From SZUA-36 sp963704855 (GTDB lineage Bacteria; Pseudomonadota; Gammaproteobacteria; Xanthomonadales; SZUA-36): a stretch of 64,000 bases of DNA. Below are positions 44,298 through 53,223 of this stretch, in pieces. The notes under the pieces were generated by a model. It was not told where the DNA came from. It ran no database searches and saw only the letters and a list, made by a program, of their open reading frames with translations. Made by a program: the position numbers and the translations under genes. The stretch's first letter is position 1; the number at the start of each line of letters is the position of its first letter. The stretch is from positions 992,001-1,056,000 of the forward strand of contig CAVPHY010000028.1 of NCBI GenBank assembly GCA_963704855.1, written 5' to 3'.

Positions 44298-47252
44298 CTA
44301 GAACGTCCAACGTGCCCCAATGCCATATCTGCGTCCAGTTGTCGTAACGAATACGGTCTGTTCCTGGGCACGGCCGTACAGGCGAAGGTACTCATTGGTC
44401 AGGTTGAAGCCTTCTGCAAACACGGTCCAACCGGTGTTCGGGATGCTGTAGCTGATCAGTGCATCAATTTGCCCGTAAGACTCCGTGTATAACGGGTTGG
44501 GAAGCCCGTTGCCGTCAAACCTGGCAGTCAGGAAGTCATCACGCCAGTTATACGCGGCCCTAACGATCCAGCCATTCTTGTCGTAAAAAGCGACCAGGTT
44601 GGCAGAGTCGGCCAGGCCCTCGATGGCGAACTGTGGCCCGAGGCTCAGGTTGTCATAGGCGAGGTCTGAATCGACAAAGGTGTAGTTGGCTATCAAACCG
44701 AAACCACTCGCGCCGAATAAATGCTGCCACGCGATTTCCCAACCGTCGATCTTGGCGTCGTCCTGGTTGGCCGGTACAGATATCTGGAACGTACCTATAT
44801 CATCACCCGGTTGGCCATAGATATTACCCGTGGTAAATCCGTTCGATCCAACACCCGTGATTTCCACGTACTGACTGTCAGGATAGGTATCAAAGATGTA
44901 CTGGCGAATAGCCTGCGGATCAGTACCACCTGTTGCCGCAACTGCCTCATCATACCAGGCGCCCTGGGCAGGATGCGGAAGATCGAACGGAGTTCCTGTG
45001 ATCTGAACCGTTCCAACGTAGTTCTTTACGTCCTTGTGGAAGTAACCCGCAGATAAATAGCTGCCCTCGCCGTAATACCACTCGGCCGAAAAGTCGATAT
45101 TCTTGGATTCGAGAGGAAGCAGCCCCGGGTCACCCTGCTGTCCGGTACCGCCATCGATCCTGGCCAGGGTATTGAGCGTTTGACCGCCCTGAATATCACC
45201 CCAACCGGGGCGGCCAATGGTTTTGCTGTAGCTGGCCCGCAGAACGACGCCCTCTGTCACCTCGATGTTGAAGTCAAAGTTCGGCAACCAGTAATTGTAA
45301 TCACCTTTCAGGTTGGTAAAGTCGGGCTCAGCCTGTGTAACGGTAAACTCGTTGGTTCCAGCCCAGACAATGCCTGTGGAGATCGGCACCAGCGCACTTG
45401 AATCAACGTCGGTTTGTTCATAACGGACACCCGCCCTAAAGTTAGCAGGCATATCACCGATATCAAAGGCCCACCTGTACTGCAGGTAAGCACTGTCTGA
45501 TGATTCTTTGGTGGTACGGTCGGTGGTGAAATCATCCGACGCGCTTTGTGGCTGACCGGTCGAAGCTTCGCGATAGCCTGCAACGGTTGCGAAATCCCAG
45601 ATGAACATCTGATTGAACAGTGCTGGATTATTATGCCCCGGCACATTGCTGAACAGGGGAGATACCTTACGAATGTCCCAGATATCATCCGGATAGTCAT
45701 CGGCAGAACCGATACCGCCCCAGTTATCATACTGGACATTTGAAAACGCCGAACGGTTATTGACCTTGGTTCTTGTGTAACCGAAGTCAAGGCTCATCTC
45801 GTCATTCATATCCCAGTCGCCCCTCAGGTCGAGCTGTTGAACCTCGGCTTTCATGTAGGAGTTTCTGTAACTGGCACCACCCGTAAGCATCTTGGTCGGG
45901 TCAAGGTTGCCATCCGGTGTTGCCATGATCAGAACCGGGAAGTCCTGTGAGTAGTCGACAGCCGTTGTGCCACGGTAAAAGCCGACACCACCAAGAACCG
46001 CATCGGTGCCATACGGGCTTGCACGGCCGGATTCGTTGGTTGAATCGTGGTAATCCATTGCGAATGTCAGGCTGTCTGAAGCATTCCATTCGAGGTTGAT
46101 ACCGAGGGAGTTGGCTTTGGTCTTGGTGCCGGATTTTCCGCCGCCGCCGCCTACGTCGGTCGGGTAGCCGTCATATAATTCTTCATAGAAAAGTGGCGAT
46201 GATACCGGACCATCGGTCCACGAAGAGACTGAAGGGCCGAAGTTGAACCAAGCTGATAACTCGCTGCGTTTTGTCTGTATTTCAAGCTCGGAGTACGTGT
46301 AATCCAGGGTTGCCGTAAATGTCTCAACCGGCCGCCACTGTAAAACGGCCTGACCATTGGTTCTTGTACGCTTAACCTCGTTCATGCCATAGAAAATATT
46401 CTGGGGAACGGAGTAGGTATCGTCCGGGCCGGGGCGGTTGGTGATGTTTTCAGATCCAGGTGTACCTGGCTGAGGAATGGTGCCCCAGTTGTTTTCGTTA
46501 CCCTTGAAGGCGCGCCAACCACTGGTTGCCGCTGCCTGGTTGTAACCGAAATCGCGCTTGGAGTAACTTCCGTTCAGGGCAACACCGAACGTGCCATCTG
46601 CAAAAACATCAGAATAAATACCGGAAAGCTCCGGTGTCCAGCTCTCATCCTGGGCTGACTTGTCGGTGCCTATCTTGGCACCCAGGCTTATCCTGCGGTC
46701 ACCTATATCCAGTGGGCGTGCGGTCCTGATATTAACCGTGGCGCCGATACCACCTGTCGGCATATCTGACATGCTCGTCTTGTAAACATCTACACCGGAG
46801 ACGGCTTCTGAAGCGAGCGCGGCAAAGTCGAATGCACGTGAATTTGATGCGCCGGTCGCCTGAAGGGAAGACGCGGGCATCTGGCGACCATTCAGCAATA
46901 CCAGGTTGTAATCCGGGCCAATACCCCGAACCGTGATTCTTTGGCCTTCGCCTACGGGGCCGCCGAAACTTTGACGGTCAATGGATACACCCGTGATGCG
47001 TTGCAATGATTCGGCCAGGTTGGTATCGGGGAATTTACCGATATCCTCAGCAGAAATGGCATCTACCACACCATCTGAATCCCGTTTGATCAATGCGGAA
47101 TCCATCAGACTCTTACGTACACCGGTGACGATAACCTCTTCAATGAATTCTTCTTCGGCATCCTGTGCAAGAACGGGTTGGACGAAAATAGCACCAAGCG
47201 CCATGGTGATGCTACGTGTTAATGGATTCAGTTTTGGCTTGAAATTATTCAA
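44298..47252 (-). CDS. TonB-dependent receptor (984 aa), probably for xylo-oligosaccharides
   Basis: The signal peptide ends at VLAQ (about residue 29). It is followed by the TonB box region (EEVIVTGVRKSLMDSALIKRDSDGVVDAISAEDIGKFPDTNLAESLQRITGVSIDR) typical of the Caulobacter-type receptors for plant sugars, the plug (GEGQRITVRGIGPDYNLVLLNGRQMPA) and a 22-strand barrel ending in TTGRRYGIGARWTF with the final Phe needed for outer-membrane insertion. Two AAGCGCTT palindromes lie 90-116 bp upstream. It stands between the xylose genes and the halogenase cassette, all on one strand. Xylo-oligosaccharide uptake is inferred from the neighbours. Confidence 0.9.
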   Translation of the reverse strand: MNNFKPKLNPLTRSITMALGAIFVQPVLAQDAEEEFIEEVIVTGVRKSLMDSALIKRDSDGVVDAISAEDIGKFPDTNLAESLQRITGVSIDRQSFGGPVGEGQRITVRGIGPDYNLVLLNGRQMPASSLQATGASNSRAFDFAALASEAVSGVDVYKTSMSDMPTGGIGATVNIRTARPLDIGDRRISLGAKIGTDKSAQDESWTPELSGIYSDVFADGTFGVALNGSYSKRDFGYNQAAATSGWRAFKGNENNWGTIPQPGTPGSENITNRPGPDDTYSVPQNIFYGMNEVKRTRTNGQAVLQWRPVETFTATLDYTYSELEIQTKRSELSAWFNFGPSVSSWTDGPVSSPLFYEELYDGYPTDVGGGGGKSGTKTKANSLGINLEWNASDSLTFAMDYHDSTNESGRASPYGTDAVLGGVGFYRGTTAVDYSQDFPVLIMATPDGNLDPTKMLTGGASYRNSYMKAEVQQLDLRGDWDMNDEMSLDFGYTRTKVNNRSAFSNVQYDNWGGIGSADDYPDDIWDIRKVSPLFSNVPGHNNPALFNQMFIWDFATVAGYREASTGQPQSASDDFTTDRTTKESSDSAYLQYRWAFDIGDMPANFRAGVRYEQTDVDSSALVPISTGIVWAGTNEFTVTQAEPDFTNLKGDYNYWLPNFDFNIEVTEGVVLRASYSKTIGRPGWGDIQGGQTLNTLARIDGGTGQQGDPGLLPLESKNIDFSAEWYYGEGSYLSAGYFHKDVKNYVGTVQITGTPFDLPHPAQGAWYDEAVAATGGTDPQAIRQYIFDTYPDSQYVEITGVGSNGFTTGNIYGQPGDDIGTFQISVPANQDDAKIDGWEIAWQHLFGASGFGLIANYTFVDSDLAYDNLSLGPQFAIEGLADSANLVAFYDKNGWIVRAAYNWRDDFLTARFDGNGLPNPLYTESYGQIDALISYSIPNTGWTVFAEGFNLTNEYLRLYGRAQEQTVFVTTTGRRYGIGARWTF

Positions 47253-47341
47253 TGGTTTATGCCCTCGTCGTCTGGTGCCTTGGATGAAATTCTTTGTTCT
47301 TGAGTCAACTAATTCTTAACAATCACAGTTAATATAACCCC

Positions 47342-47368
47342 AAGCGCTTAGAAATGGAAGCGCTTACA
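47342..47368. promoter_or_regulatory. Paired LacI-type operator half sites before the receptor
   Basis: Two AAGCGCTT palindromes (47342-47349 and 47358-47365, the second within TGGAAGCGCTTACA) are spaced 16 bp centre to centre. They resemble the other operators of the window with a GC rather than AC core, so the receptor is probably under LacI-type control. Confidence 0.6.
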
Positions 47369-47480
47369 TACAAAAATCTAACCGCCTACAGAAATAAATG
47401 AATGAGCTAGCTAGCAGGTGGTTTCATACGGGAAGGCGAGGCCTTGTGGTTTGCTGGTGGGCAGGCGCCGACTGGCGCCC

Positions 47481-48458
47481 CTAGAATAGCTGTCTTATAC
47501 GATTCATATGCTCCTGGAAACGGATCGTATTGGACCAGGACATGATACTGCTTTGTTGCCGACTACCAAGGATATCCTCAATGGCCGCAATGGTTTCGTA
47601 ATTCAAACCAAGACTCTTCCTGCCATCGTTAAAATGATCGATGCGGGTATCCAGATGATAAAGCGAGCACTCATTAGCCCGCCAGAAGTCAGGTATGGCG
47701 ATATATCCCTCTTCACCGATGATATAAGCCCAGTTCTGCAATTTGCTACGGAACGAGGTGGCCAGTGTGGCAGTGGCGCCCTCGGTGCTGTCGGCATAAT
47801 CGAACAACATCGCTATATCATCTTCAACGCCATTGGGTGCCATATGTGCTATTGCCTGGATACCGACGGGGTCCTGTTGCATAAACAGCCAGGCCAGTGA
47901 AACCGGGTAAATACCCATCTCCAGCAGGCAACCACCGGCAAATTCGACATTGTACTCGCGCCGGTCGGGGTCAAATGGCAACGGGTAGCCAAAATCCGCC
48001 TTGATCTGCCGAAGCTTGCCAATCCGCCCCTGTTGAAGCCATTCCTGTGCTTTTTGAATGGCCGGTAAGAAGAAAGTCCACATGGCTTCCATGACAAAGA
48101 CGGATGATTGCCCGGCAATGTCGAACAATTTCATGCTTTCTTCCGGGTTGATGGTAAAAGGCTTTTCACACAAAACATGTTTACCTGCCTGGATGGCATC
48201 AAGCGTGTCTTGAAAATGCATTGTATGCGGACTGGCGACATAAACCGCATCGACTTCAGGGTCATTCAAAAGCTGCTCGTAGCCGGCATATGCACGCCCA
48301 ATGGAATATTGTTCAGCGAAGCTATCTGCCGAGTGCTGTGAACGGCTGGAGACGGCTGTGACTTTCCCGTTTGGCACATAGGCAAAATCCTGCACGAACT
48401 GGTGTGAAATGCGTCCGGTACCGGCAATCCCCCATCTGACTGTTTTTGATTGATTCAT
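47481..48458 (-). CDS. Gfo/Idh/MocA-family NAD(P)-dependent oxidoreductase
   Basis: An N-terminal Rossmann fold (VRWGIAGTGRISHQFVQDF, DAVYVASPHTMHFQDTLDAIQAGKHVLCEKPFTIN) and a C-terminal beta-sheet domain (GGCLLEMGIYPVSLAWL, the place of the conserved catalytic His/Lys) define the family. CEKPF supplies the substrate-binding Lys. Members include xylose and glucose dehydrogenases and inositol dehydrogenases. Position after xylB and xylA suggests a sugar or sugar-alcohol substrate, for example D-xylose or a modified xylose. It is separated from xylA by 163 bp, so it may have its own promoter. Confidence 0.85.
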   Translation of the reverse strand: MNQSKTVRWGIAGTGRISHQFVQDFAYVPNGKVTAVSSRSQHSADSFAEQYSIGRAYAGYEQLLNDPEVDAVYVASPHTMHFQDTLDAIQAGKHVLCEKPFTINPEESMKLFDIAGQSSVFVMEAMWTFFLPAIQKAQEWLQQGRIGKLRQIKADFGYPLPFDPDRREYNVEFAGGCLLEMGIYPVSLAWLFMQQDPVGIQAIAHMAPNGVEDDIAMLFDYADSTEGATATLATSFRSKLQNWAYIIGEEGYIAIPDFWRANECSLYHLDTRIDHFNDGRKSLGLNYETIAAIEDILGSRQQSSIMSWSNTIRFQEHMNRIRQLF

Positions 48459-48621
48459 TTGTTTTCAACTTTGCTTGCCTTCCCGCGCGCACGGTTGCGA
48501 AATATCTCTGAAAGCAGGCACCAGTATACTGGCCCCAACGAGATGGCGAACGCATGATTCCCAGGCTTTAAAGGTTCCGGTCAGGTATTCGTCATTGATT
48601 GCAAATGCCATTGGCATGGAA

Positions 48622-49962
48622 TCAAGAAAACATGTAGTCGTTAAGAATGCTCTCGACCCATTCCTGTTTGCCACTTTCAAGTGCGGGCTCAGAGCCATTC
48701 AAGGCCATATTGCGCAAATCGGTGAGTTTCAGTTGACCCGCTTCAAAGCGTTGGCCCCCGGCCTGGCTAAAACTTGCGTAACGGCTCGCCTTGAATGCTT
48801 CGATTTTGCCTTCACGATTGATACGCTCGGCAATTACCAGGGCTCTGGCATAGCTGTCCATGCCGCCGATATGTGCGATGAACAGGTCTTCGAGGTTGGT
48901 GGATTCACGCCGGACCTTTGCATCAAAATTGAAACCGCCATTACCCAGGCCGCCTGCTGCCAGAACGATCATCATGTTTTGTACACAATCATACATATCC
49001 ATCGGGAACTGGTCGGTATCCCAGCCATTTTGTGGGTTACCACGGTTGGCATCGACGGAGCCCAGCATGCCGGCATCGACTGCCATTTGCAGATCGTGGG
49101 CTGAACTGTGTCCTGCCAGTGTTGCGTGGTTGGCCTCGATGTTAAGTTTGAAATCTCTTTCCAGGCCATACTGGCGCAGGAAACCGATTACCGTTTGTGA
49201 GTCGACATCGTACTGGTGGTACATCGGCTCCATCGGTTTGGGCTCGATCAGGAAAGTGCCTTTGAAACCGATCGAACGACCGTAATCACGCGCCATGCCC
49301 AGGAAACGCCCGAGATGATCCAGTTCCCTGGCAGTATTGGTACTTAACAGGCATGCGTAACCTTCACGGCCGCCCCAGAAAACATAATTTCGGCCACCCA
49401 GGGCCAAGGTGGCATCAAGTGCCGCCTTCACCTGTGCACCGGCATAGCTCACCACGTTGAAATTCGGGTTGGTCGCAGCGCCATTCATGAAGCGGGGATG
49501 GGAGAACAGGTTTGCCGTACCCCACAACAGTTGCACGCCAGTGGCTTCCTGGCGTTCCTTTGCCAGCGCAACCATGGCTTCAAGATTACTTTCAGATTCA
49601 GCAACACTATCGCCCTCGGGCGCCATATCACGGTCGTGAAAACAGTAGAATGGCACATCCAGCTTGGTGAAAAACTCAAAAGCCGCATCCATTTTGTTGC
49701 GGGCATTAACCATCTTGTCATCGCTGCTGCGCCAGGGGTGGGCGCGTGTACCGGGGCCGAAGGGATCAGCACCGTCCGCACAAAATGTATGCCAGTAGCA
49801 CACGGCAAAGCGAAGGTGTTCTTCCATGGTCTTGCCACCCACGATCCGCCCGGCATCATAGGCTTTAAAACTCAGGGGATTGTCTGAACCGGGACCTTCA
49901 TATTGAATTTTTCCAATACCGGGAAAATATTCATTTTCTCCCACAAATAGTGTTCTGCTCAT
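48622..49962 (-). CDS. xylA: Xylose isomerase
   Basis: At 446 residues it has the length of class II xylose isomerases such as the E. coli enzyme. Recognisable are WHTFCADGADPFGPGT, the catalytic His in PFYCFHDRDMAPEG (about residue 102), the metal-site Glu in FLIEPKPMEPMYHQYDVD, LNIEANHATLAGH and DANRGNPQNGWDTDQFP. It converts D-xylose to D-xylulose in the cytoplasm for xylulokinase, whose gene lies 53 bp upstream. Expression is probably from the promoter with the perfect LacI-type palindrome at 51530. Confidence 0.97.
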   Translation of the reverse strand: MSRTLFVGENEYFPGIGKIQYEGPGSDNPLSFKAYDAGRIVGGKTMEEHLRFAVCYWHTFCADGADPFGPGTRAHPWRSSDDKMVNARNKMDAAFEFFTKLDVPFYCFHDRDMAPEGDSVAESESNLEAMVALAKERQEATGVQLLWGTANLFSHPRFMNGAATNPNFNVVSYAGAQVKAALDATLALGGRNYVFWGGREGYACLLSTNTARELDHLGRFLGMARDYGRSIGFKGTFLIEPKPMEPMYHQYDVDSQTVIGFLRQYGLERDFKLNIEANHATLAGHSSAHDLQMAVDAGMLGSVDANRGNPQNGWDTDQFPMDMYDCVQNMMIVLAAGGLGNGGFNFDAKVRRESTNLEDLFIAHIGGMDSYARALVIAERINREGKIEAFKASRYASFSQAGGQRFEAGQLKLTDLRNMALNGSEPALESGKQEWVESILNDYMFS

Positions 49963-50015
49963 GCTCTGTCACCTCGGTAAATTCAATCGTATTCGGCAAT
50001 GCTTCAAAAGTTCGC

Positions 50016-51503
50016 TCATGTATAGAGCGGTGTAATCGCACGCACGGCTTCCTGATAGCTGGCGTACGCCTCGTTATAAAAGCTGACCGCGGACTTTTTC
50101 GGTTCGCAGCACAGCGCTTCGTTATGACTTAGGTGTTCATCCACTAATGGCTGTAAATCATGTTCATCTGCGCCTTCAAGTATGCTCAGTGCCTGCAAAG
50201 CCGCGCCAAAAGAAGCACCTTCATCCTGCTCAAGTACTGTCACGGGTGCGTTACAGACATCGGCAACAACCCGTCTCCAGGTCAGGCTGCCCGCACCACC
50301 ACCGGTCAGGCAGATTTCAGACGCCTCAATACCCAGGTCACGTAATCTGTCTACGCCATAACGCAGCGCGAATGTCGCACCTTCCATCGCAGATCTGAGC
50401 AGGTTTTCCGGGCGGGTATTGTGAGAATCCAGGCCAACGATACAGCCCTTGGCACGGGGCAGACTGGGTGTCCGCTCGCCGTTGAAGAAGGGCAGGGTTA
50501 TCACACCACCAGCGCCGCGTGGCGCCCGCGAAACCCGGTTTTCGAATTCTTCGATATCCGCACCCAGTAAAGCTCTCGTCAACTCGGTCGTGACGGTGCA
50601 ATTCATCGTGCACAACAACGGTAGCCAGCCGCCTGTCGAGGAACAGAATGCGGCAATTTCACCCCTGGGGTCGATTACCGGCTGATCTGAATATGCATAA
50701 ACGGTGCCGGATGTTCCCAGGCTCATGGTGACTTTACCAGGGCTCACATTGCCGGTCCCGATCGCGCCCATCATGTTGTCGCCGCCACCGGTGGATACAG
50801 GAATGCCCTCGGGTAACCCGGTCTTACCGGCGGCGCCAGCATGGATGCGGCCTATGACGCCGGCTTCAGTGCGAAGTGTTGGCAGGTACCCGGACAGGTC
50901 TCGATCCGGGTCCACGGCATTCAACATAGCGGGTGACCAACAACGTTCCCTGATATTGAGCAAGCCCGTGCCCGAGGCATCACCGGCCTCCATGCAACGT
51001 TCACCGGTCAGAAAGTAATTCAGGTAATCATGCGGCAGCAGGATACAGTCAAGTTGGTCATACAGGGCCCCGCGCTCTTTTGCAAACCAACGAATCTTGG
51101 ATGCGGTGTAACCGGGTGCTATCAGGTTACCGACCTCATCAAGACATTTTTGCGGGCCACCGTAGGCCGTCATGATTTCATCGCATTCGGTGACCGTGGA
51201 AGTATCACACCAAAGTTTGACTGGTGCCAGCACCTCGCCTGTCTTGCCAACTGGTACAAAGCCATGCTGTTGTCCGGAGACACCCACGGCAACAGCCGAT
51301 TGGCGAACTCCGCTATCAATTATTTCCATCACTTGGGCCAGGGCATTCAGCCACCATTGGGCCTGTTGTTCTGCAGTACCTCTGTCGTTCTGATACAAAT
51401 CCAGCGGTGCGCTCCCAGATGCAACAATCTCACGCCTGGTGTAATCATAGAAAATGACTTTTAGAGATTGGGTTCCGAGATCAATACCAACAACGGTTTT
51501 CAT
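50016..51503 (-). CDS. xylB: Xylulokinase (FGGY family)
   Basis: I start at ATG 51503 (MKTVVGIDLGTQSLKVIFYD, the ATP-binding phosphate-1 motif); an extension upstream would run through the operator. The substrate and hinge motifs GQQHGFVPV, KLWCDTSTVTECDE, ASKIRWF and LTGGGAGSLTWRRVVADVCNAPV identify a xylulokinase, 495 residues long like its homologues. It phosphorylates D-xylulose to xylulose 5-phosphate, feeding the pentose phosphate pathway. The perfect palindrome at 51530-51543 sits just upstream of the start, so repression by a LacI regulator in the absence of xylose is likely. Confidence 0.95.
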   Translation of the reverse strand: MKTVVGIDLGTQSLKVIFYDYTRREIVASGSAPLDLYQNDRGTAEQQAQWWLNALAQVMEIIDSGVRQSAVAVGVSGQQHGFVPVGKTGEVLAPVKLWCDTSTVTECDEIMTAYGGPQKCLDEVGNLIAPGYTASKIRWFAKERGALYDQLDCILLPHDYLNYFLTGERCMEAGDASGTGLLNIRERCWSPAMLNAVDPDRDLSGYLPTLRTEAGVIGRIHAGAAGKTGLPEGIPVSTGGGDNMMGAIGTGNVSPGKVTMSLGTSGTVYAYSDQPVIDPRGEIAAFCSSTGGWLPLLCTMNCTVTTELTRALLGADIEEFENRVSRAPRGAGGVITLPFFNGERTPSLPRAKGCIVGLDSHNTRPENLLRSAMEGATFALRYGVDRLRDLGIEASEICLTGGGAGSLTWRRVVADVCNAPVTVLEQDEGASFGAALQALSILEGADEHDLQPLVDEHLSHNEALCCEPKKSAVSFYNEAYASYQEAVRAITPLYT

Positions 51504-51529
51504 GGTATATAAGCGTATCTGACGTTTAA

Positions 51530-51543
51530 TGTAAACGTTTACA
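51530..51543. promoter_or_regulatory. Perfect LacI-type operator before xylB
   Basis: TGTAAACGTTTACA is a perfect 14-bp palindrome, 26 bp upstream of xylB in the divergent xylB / xylose-porter region. It is the strongest operator match in the window. Confidence 0.85.
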
Positions 51544-51626
51544 TTATACACGGCTGTTGTAAACACTCAAATTGCAAATGAAAAAAATGATCGCAAAGAG
51601 ATTGGGTATGTTTAAAGGCTTTGAAA

Positions 51627-51640
51627 TGAAAGCGGTTACA
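51627..51640. promoter_or_regulatory. LacI-type operator-like site on the porter side
   Basis: TGAAAGCGGTTACA is a degenerate version of the same palindrome, 139 bp upstream of the xylose porter start. Confidence 0.55.
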
Positions 51641-51653
51641 ACCTATTGTATTC

Positions 51654-51667
51654 TGCAAACGCTTGCA
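51654..51667. promoter_or_regulatory. Second palindrome on the porter side
   Basis: TGCAAACGCTTGCA (inside CTGCAAACGCTTGCAG) is a near-perfect palindrome with the same AAACG core, 27 bp from the previous site. Its outer arms differ from the TGTAA type. Confidence 0.55.
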
Positions 51668-51779
51668 GCAGGCTCAAAAACAATCAAGTCTGCTGACACC
51701 ATTTTCCAGGGTTTTCTGCCGGATTGGTGTTAAAACCATAATAGACATCGGACACTGCTTAACCAGAATGAGGAAAAAA

Positions 51780-53195
51780 ATGAACGACAAAAACACGCTG
51801 TATGAAAAAACGAATTTCGGTCTGGTCATACTCATCAGTTGTGTTGCGACCATCGGTGGATTCCTGTTTGGCTACGACAGCGGTGTGATTAACGGCACCG
51901 TTACCGGACTACAGGTTGCCTTCAATTCTGACAGCATGGGCACCGGTTTCAACGTGGCCTCAATGCTCCTGGGTTGCGCGGCGGGTGCATTTTTTGCAGG
52001 CCGACTTGCTGATCACTGGGGTCGTCGAACATTACTCATTCTGTCTGCCATATTTTTCATCATCAGCGCATGGGGCTCAGGCATCTCCGGGTCATCAATC
52101 GAGTTTATTTTTTACCGTGTGATTGGTGGCCTCGCCGTGGGTGCCGCCAGTGTGATGGCACCCGCCTATATCAGCGAGATCGCCCCGGCAGAGTACCGTG
52201 GCCGCCTGATTACCATTCAACAGATCGCCATCATTTTTGGGCTGTTCAGTTCTTTTTTAAGCAATTACCTGCTGGCAGACATTTCCGGTTCATCAACATC
52301 CGAATTCTGGCTGGGCTATCAGACCTGGCGGTGGATGTTCTGGATGGAATTGATACCGGCAGTCACCTTCCTGCTGGCATTGATGCTGATACCTGAGAGC
52401 CCGCGTTACCTGGTTGTATCCGGTCAGCTTGAGAAAGCCAAAGCTGTTTTGGGGCGTTTATACGGCGCCGCAGCCGCAGCCTTGAAAGTTGACGAAATTG
52501 ACGCGTCCCTGGCTGCGGATCACCATCAGCCAAAGCTGGCAGACCTACTCGAGGGCCCGGGCCGCAAGGTACGTAAAATCGTCTGGGTCGGTATTGGCCT
52601 CGCAGCATTTCAGCAACTCGTTGGCATCAATGTCGTATTTTATTACGGCGCTGTCTTATGGCAGGCCGTCGGCTTCTCCGAAGGCGACTCCCTGCTGATC
52701 AACGTTATTTCTGGTGCCTTGAGCATTGCTGCCTGCGTGATCGCCCTGAATATCATCGATAAGGTTGGCCGTAAACCGATGCTGCAGTGGGGTTCAATCG
52801 GTATGGCAGTCACGCTGGCACTGATGGCCTTTGCTTTCTCCACCGGCACACAGGTAGAAGGTGAACTTTCACTTTCCGACAACATGGGTATTCTTGCCCT
52901 GATCTCGGCAAATGCCTACGTGATGATTTTCAACGGTAGTTGGGGCCCCGTCATGTGGGTCATGCTCGGTGAAATGTTCCCGAACCAGATACGCGGTTCC
53001 GGTCTTGCAGTAGCGGGTCTGTCGCAATGGCTAACCAATTTCGCCATTACGATGACATTCCCGATTTTCCTGGCCTCTATCGGCTTACTGGGCGCCTATG
53101 GTATCTATGCCGTATTTGCGGTTATCTCGGCTATTTTCGTACATAGGATGGTCCACGAAACCCGTGGTATCGAACTCGAGGACATGCAGGGATAA
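51780..53195 (+). CDS. xylE: XylE-like MFS D-xylose:proton symporter
   Basis: ATG 51780 has AGGA nine nt upstream and the protein starts MNDKNTLYEKTNFGLVILISC, as expected for this group; the open frame extends further but lacks a site. The sugar-porter signatures are present: GGFLFGYDSGVINGTV, GRLADHWGRRTLL, ESPRYLVVSG, QQLVGINVVFYYGAVLW, GWGPVMWVMLGEMFPNQIRG-like NGSWGPVMWVMLGEMFP and HETRGIELEDMQG. At 471 residues with 12 helices it matches XylE-type xylose symporters, and the divergent xylB gene supports xylose as cargo. The GH3 lipoprotein follows 28 bp later, so both are probably co-transcribed. Confidence 0.9.
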   Translation: MNDKNTLYEKTNFGLVILISCVATIGGFLFGYDSGVINGTVTGLQVAFNSDSMGTGFNVASMLLGCAAGAFFAGRLADHWGRRTLLILSAIFFIISAWGSGISGSSIEFIFYRVIGGLAVGAASVMAPAYISEIAPAEYRGRLITIQQIAIIFGLFSSFLSNYLLADISGSSTSEFWLGYQTWRWMFWMELIPAVTFLLALMLIPESPRYLVVSGQLEKAKAVLGRLYGAAAAALKVDEIDASLAADHHQPKLADLLEGPGRKVRKIVWVGIGLAAFQQLVGINVVFYYGAVLWQAVGFSEGDSLLINVISGALSIAACVIALNIIDKVGRKPMLQWGSIGMAVTLALMAFAFSTGTQVEGELSLSDNMGILALISANAYVMIFNGSWGPVMWVMLGEMFPNQIRGSGLAVAGLSQWLTNFAITMTFPIFLASIGLLGAYGIYAVFAVISAIFVHRMVHETRGIELEDMQG

Positions 53196-53223
53196 GCCCC
53201 GCAGAGAATCCCCGAGTAAAAAC

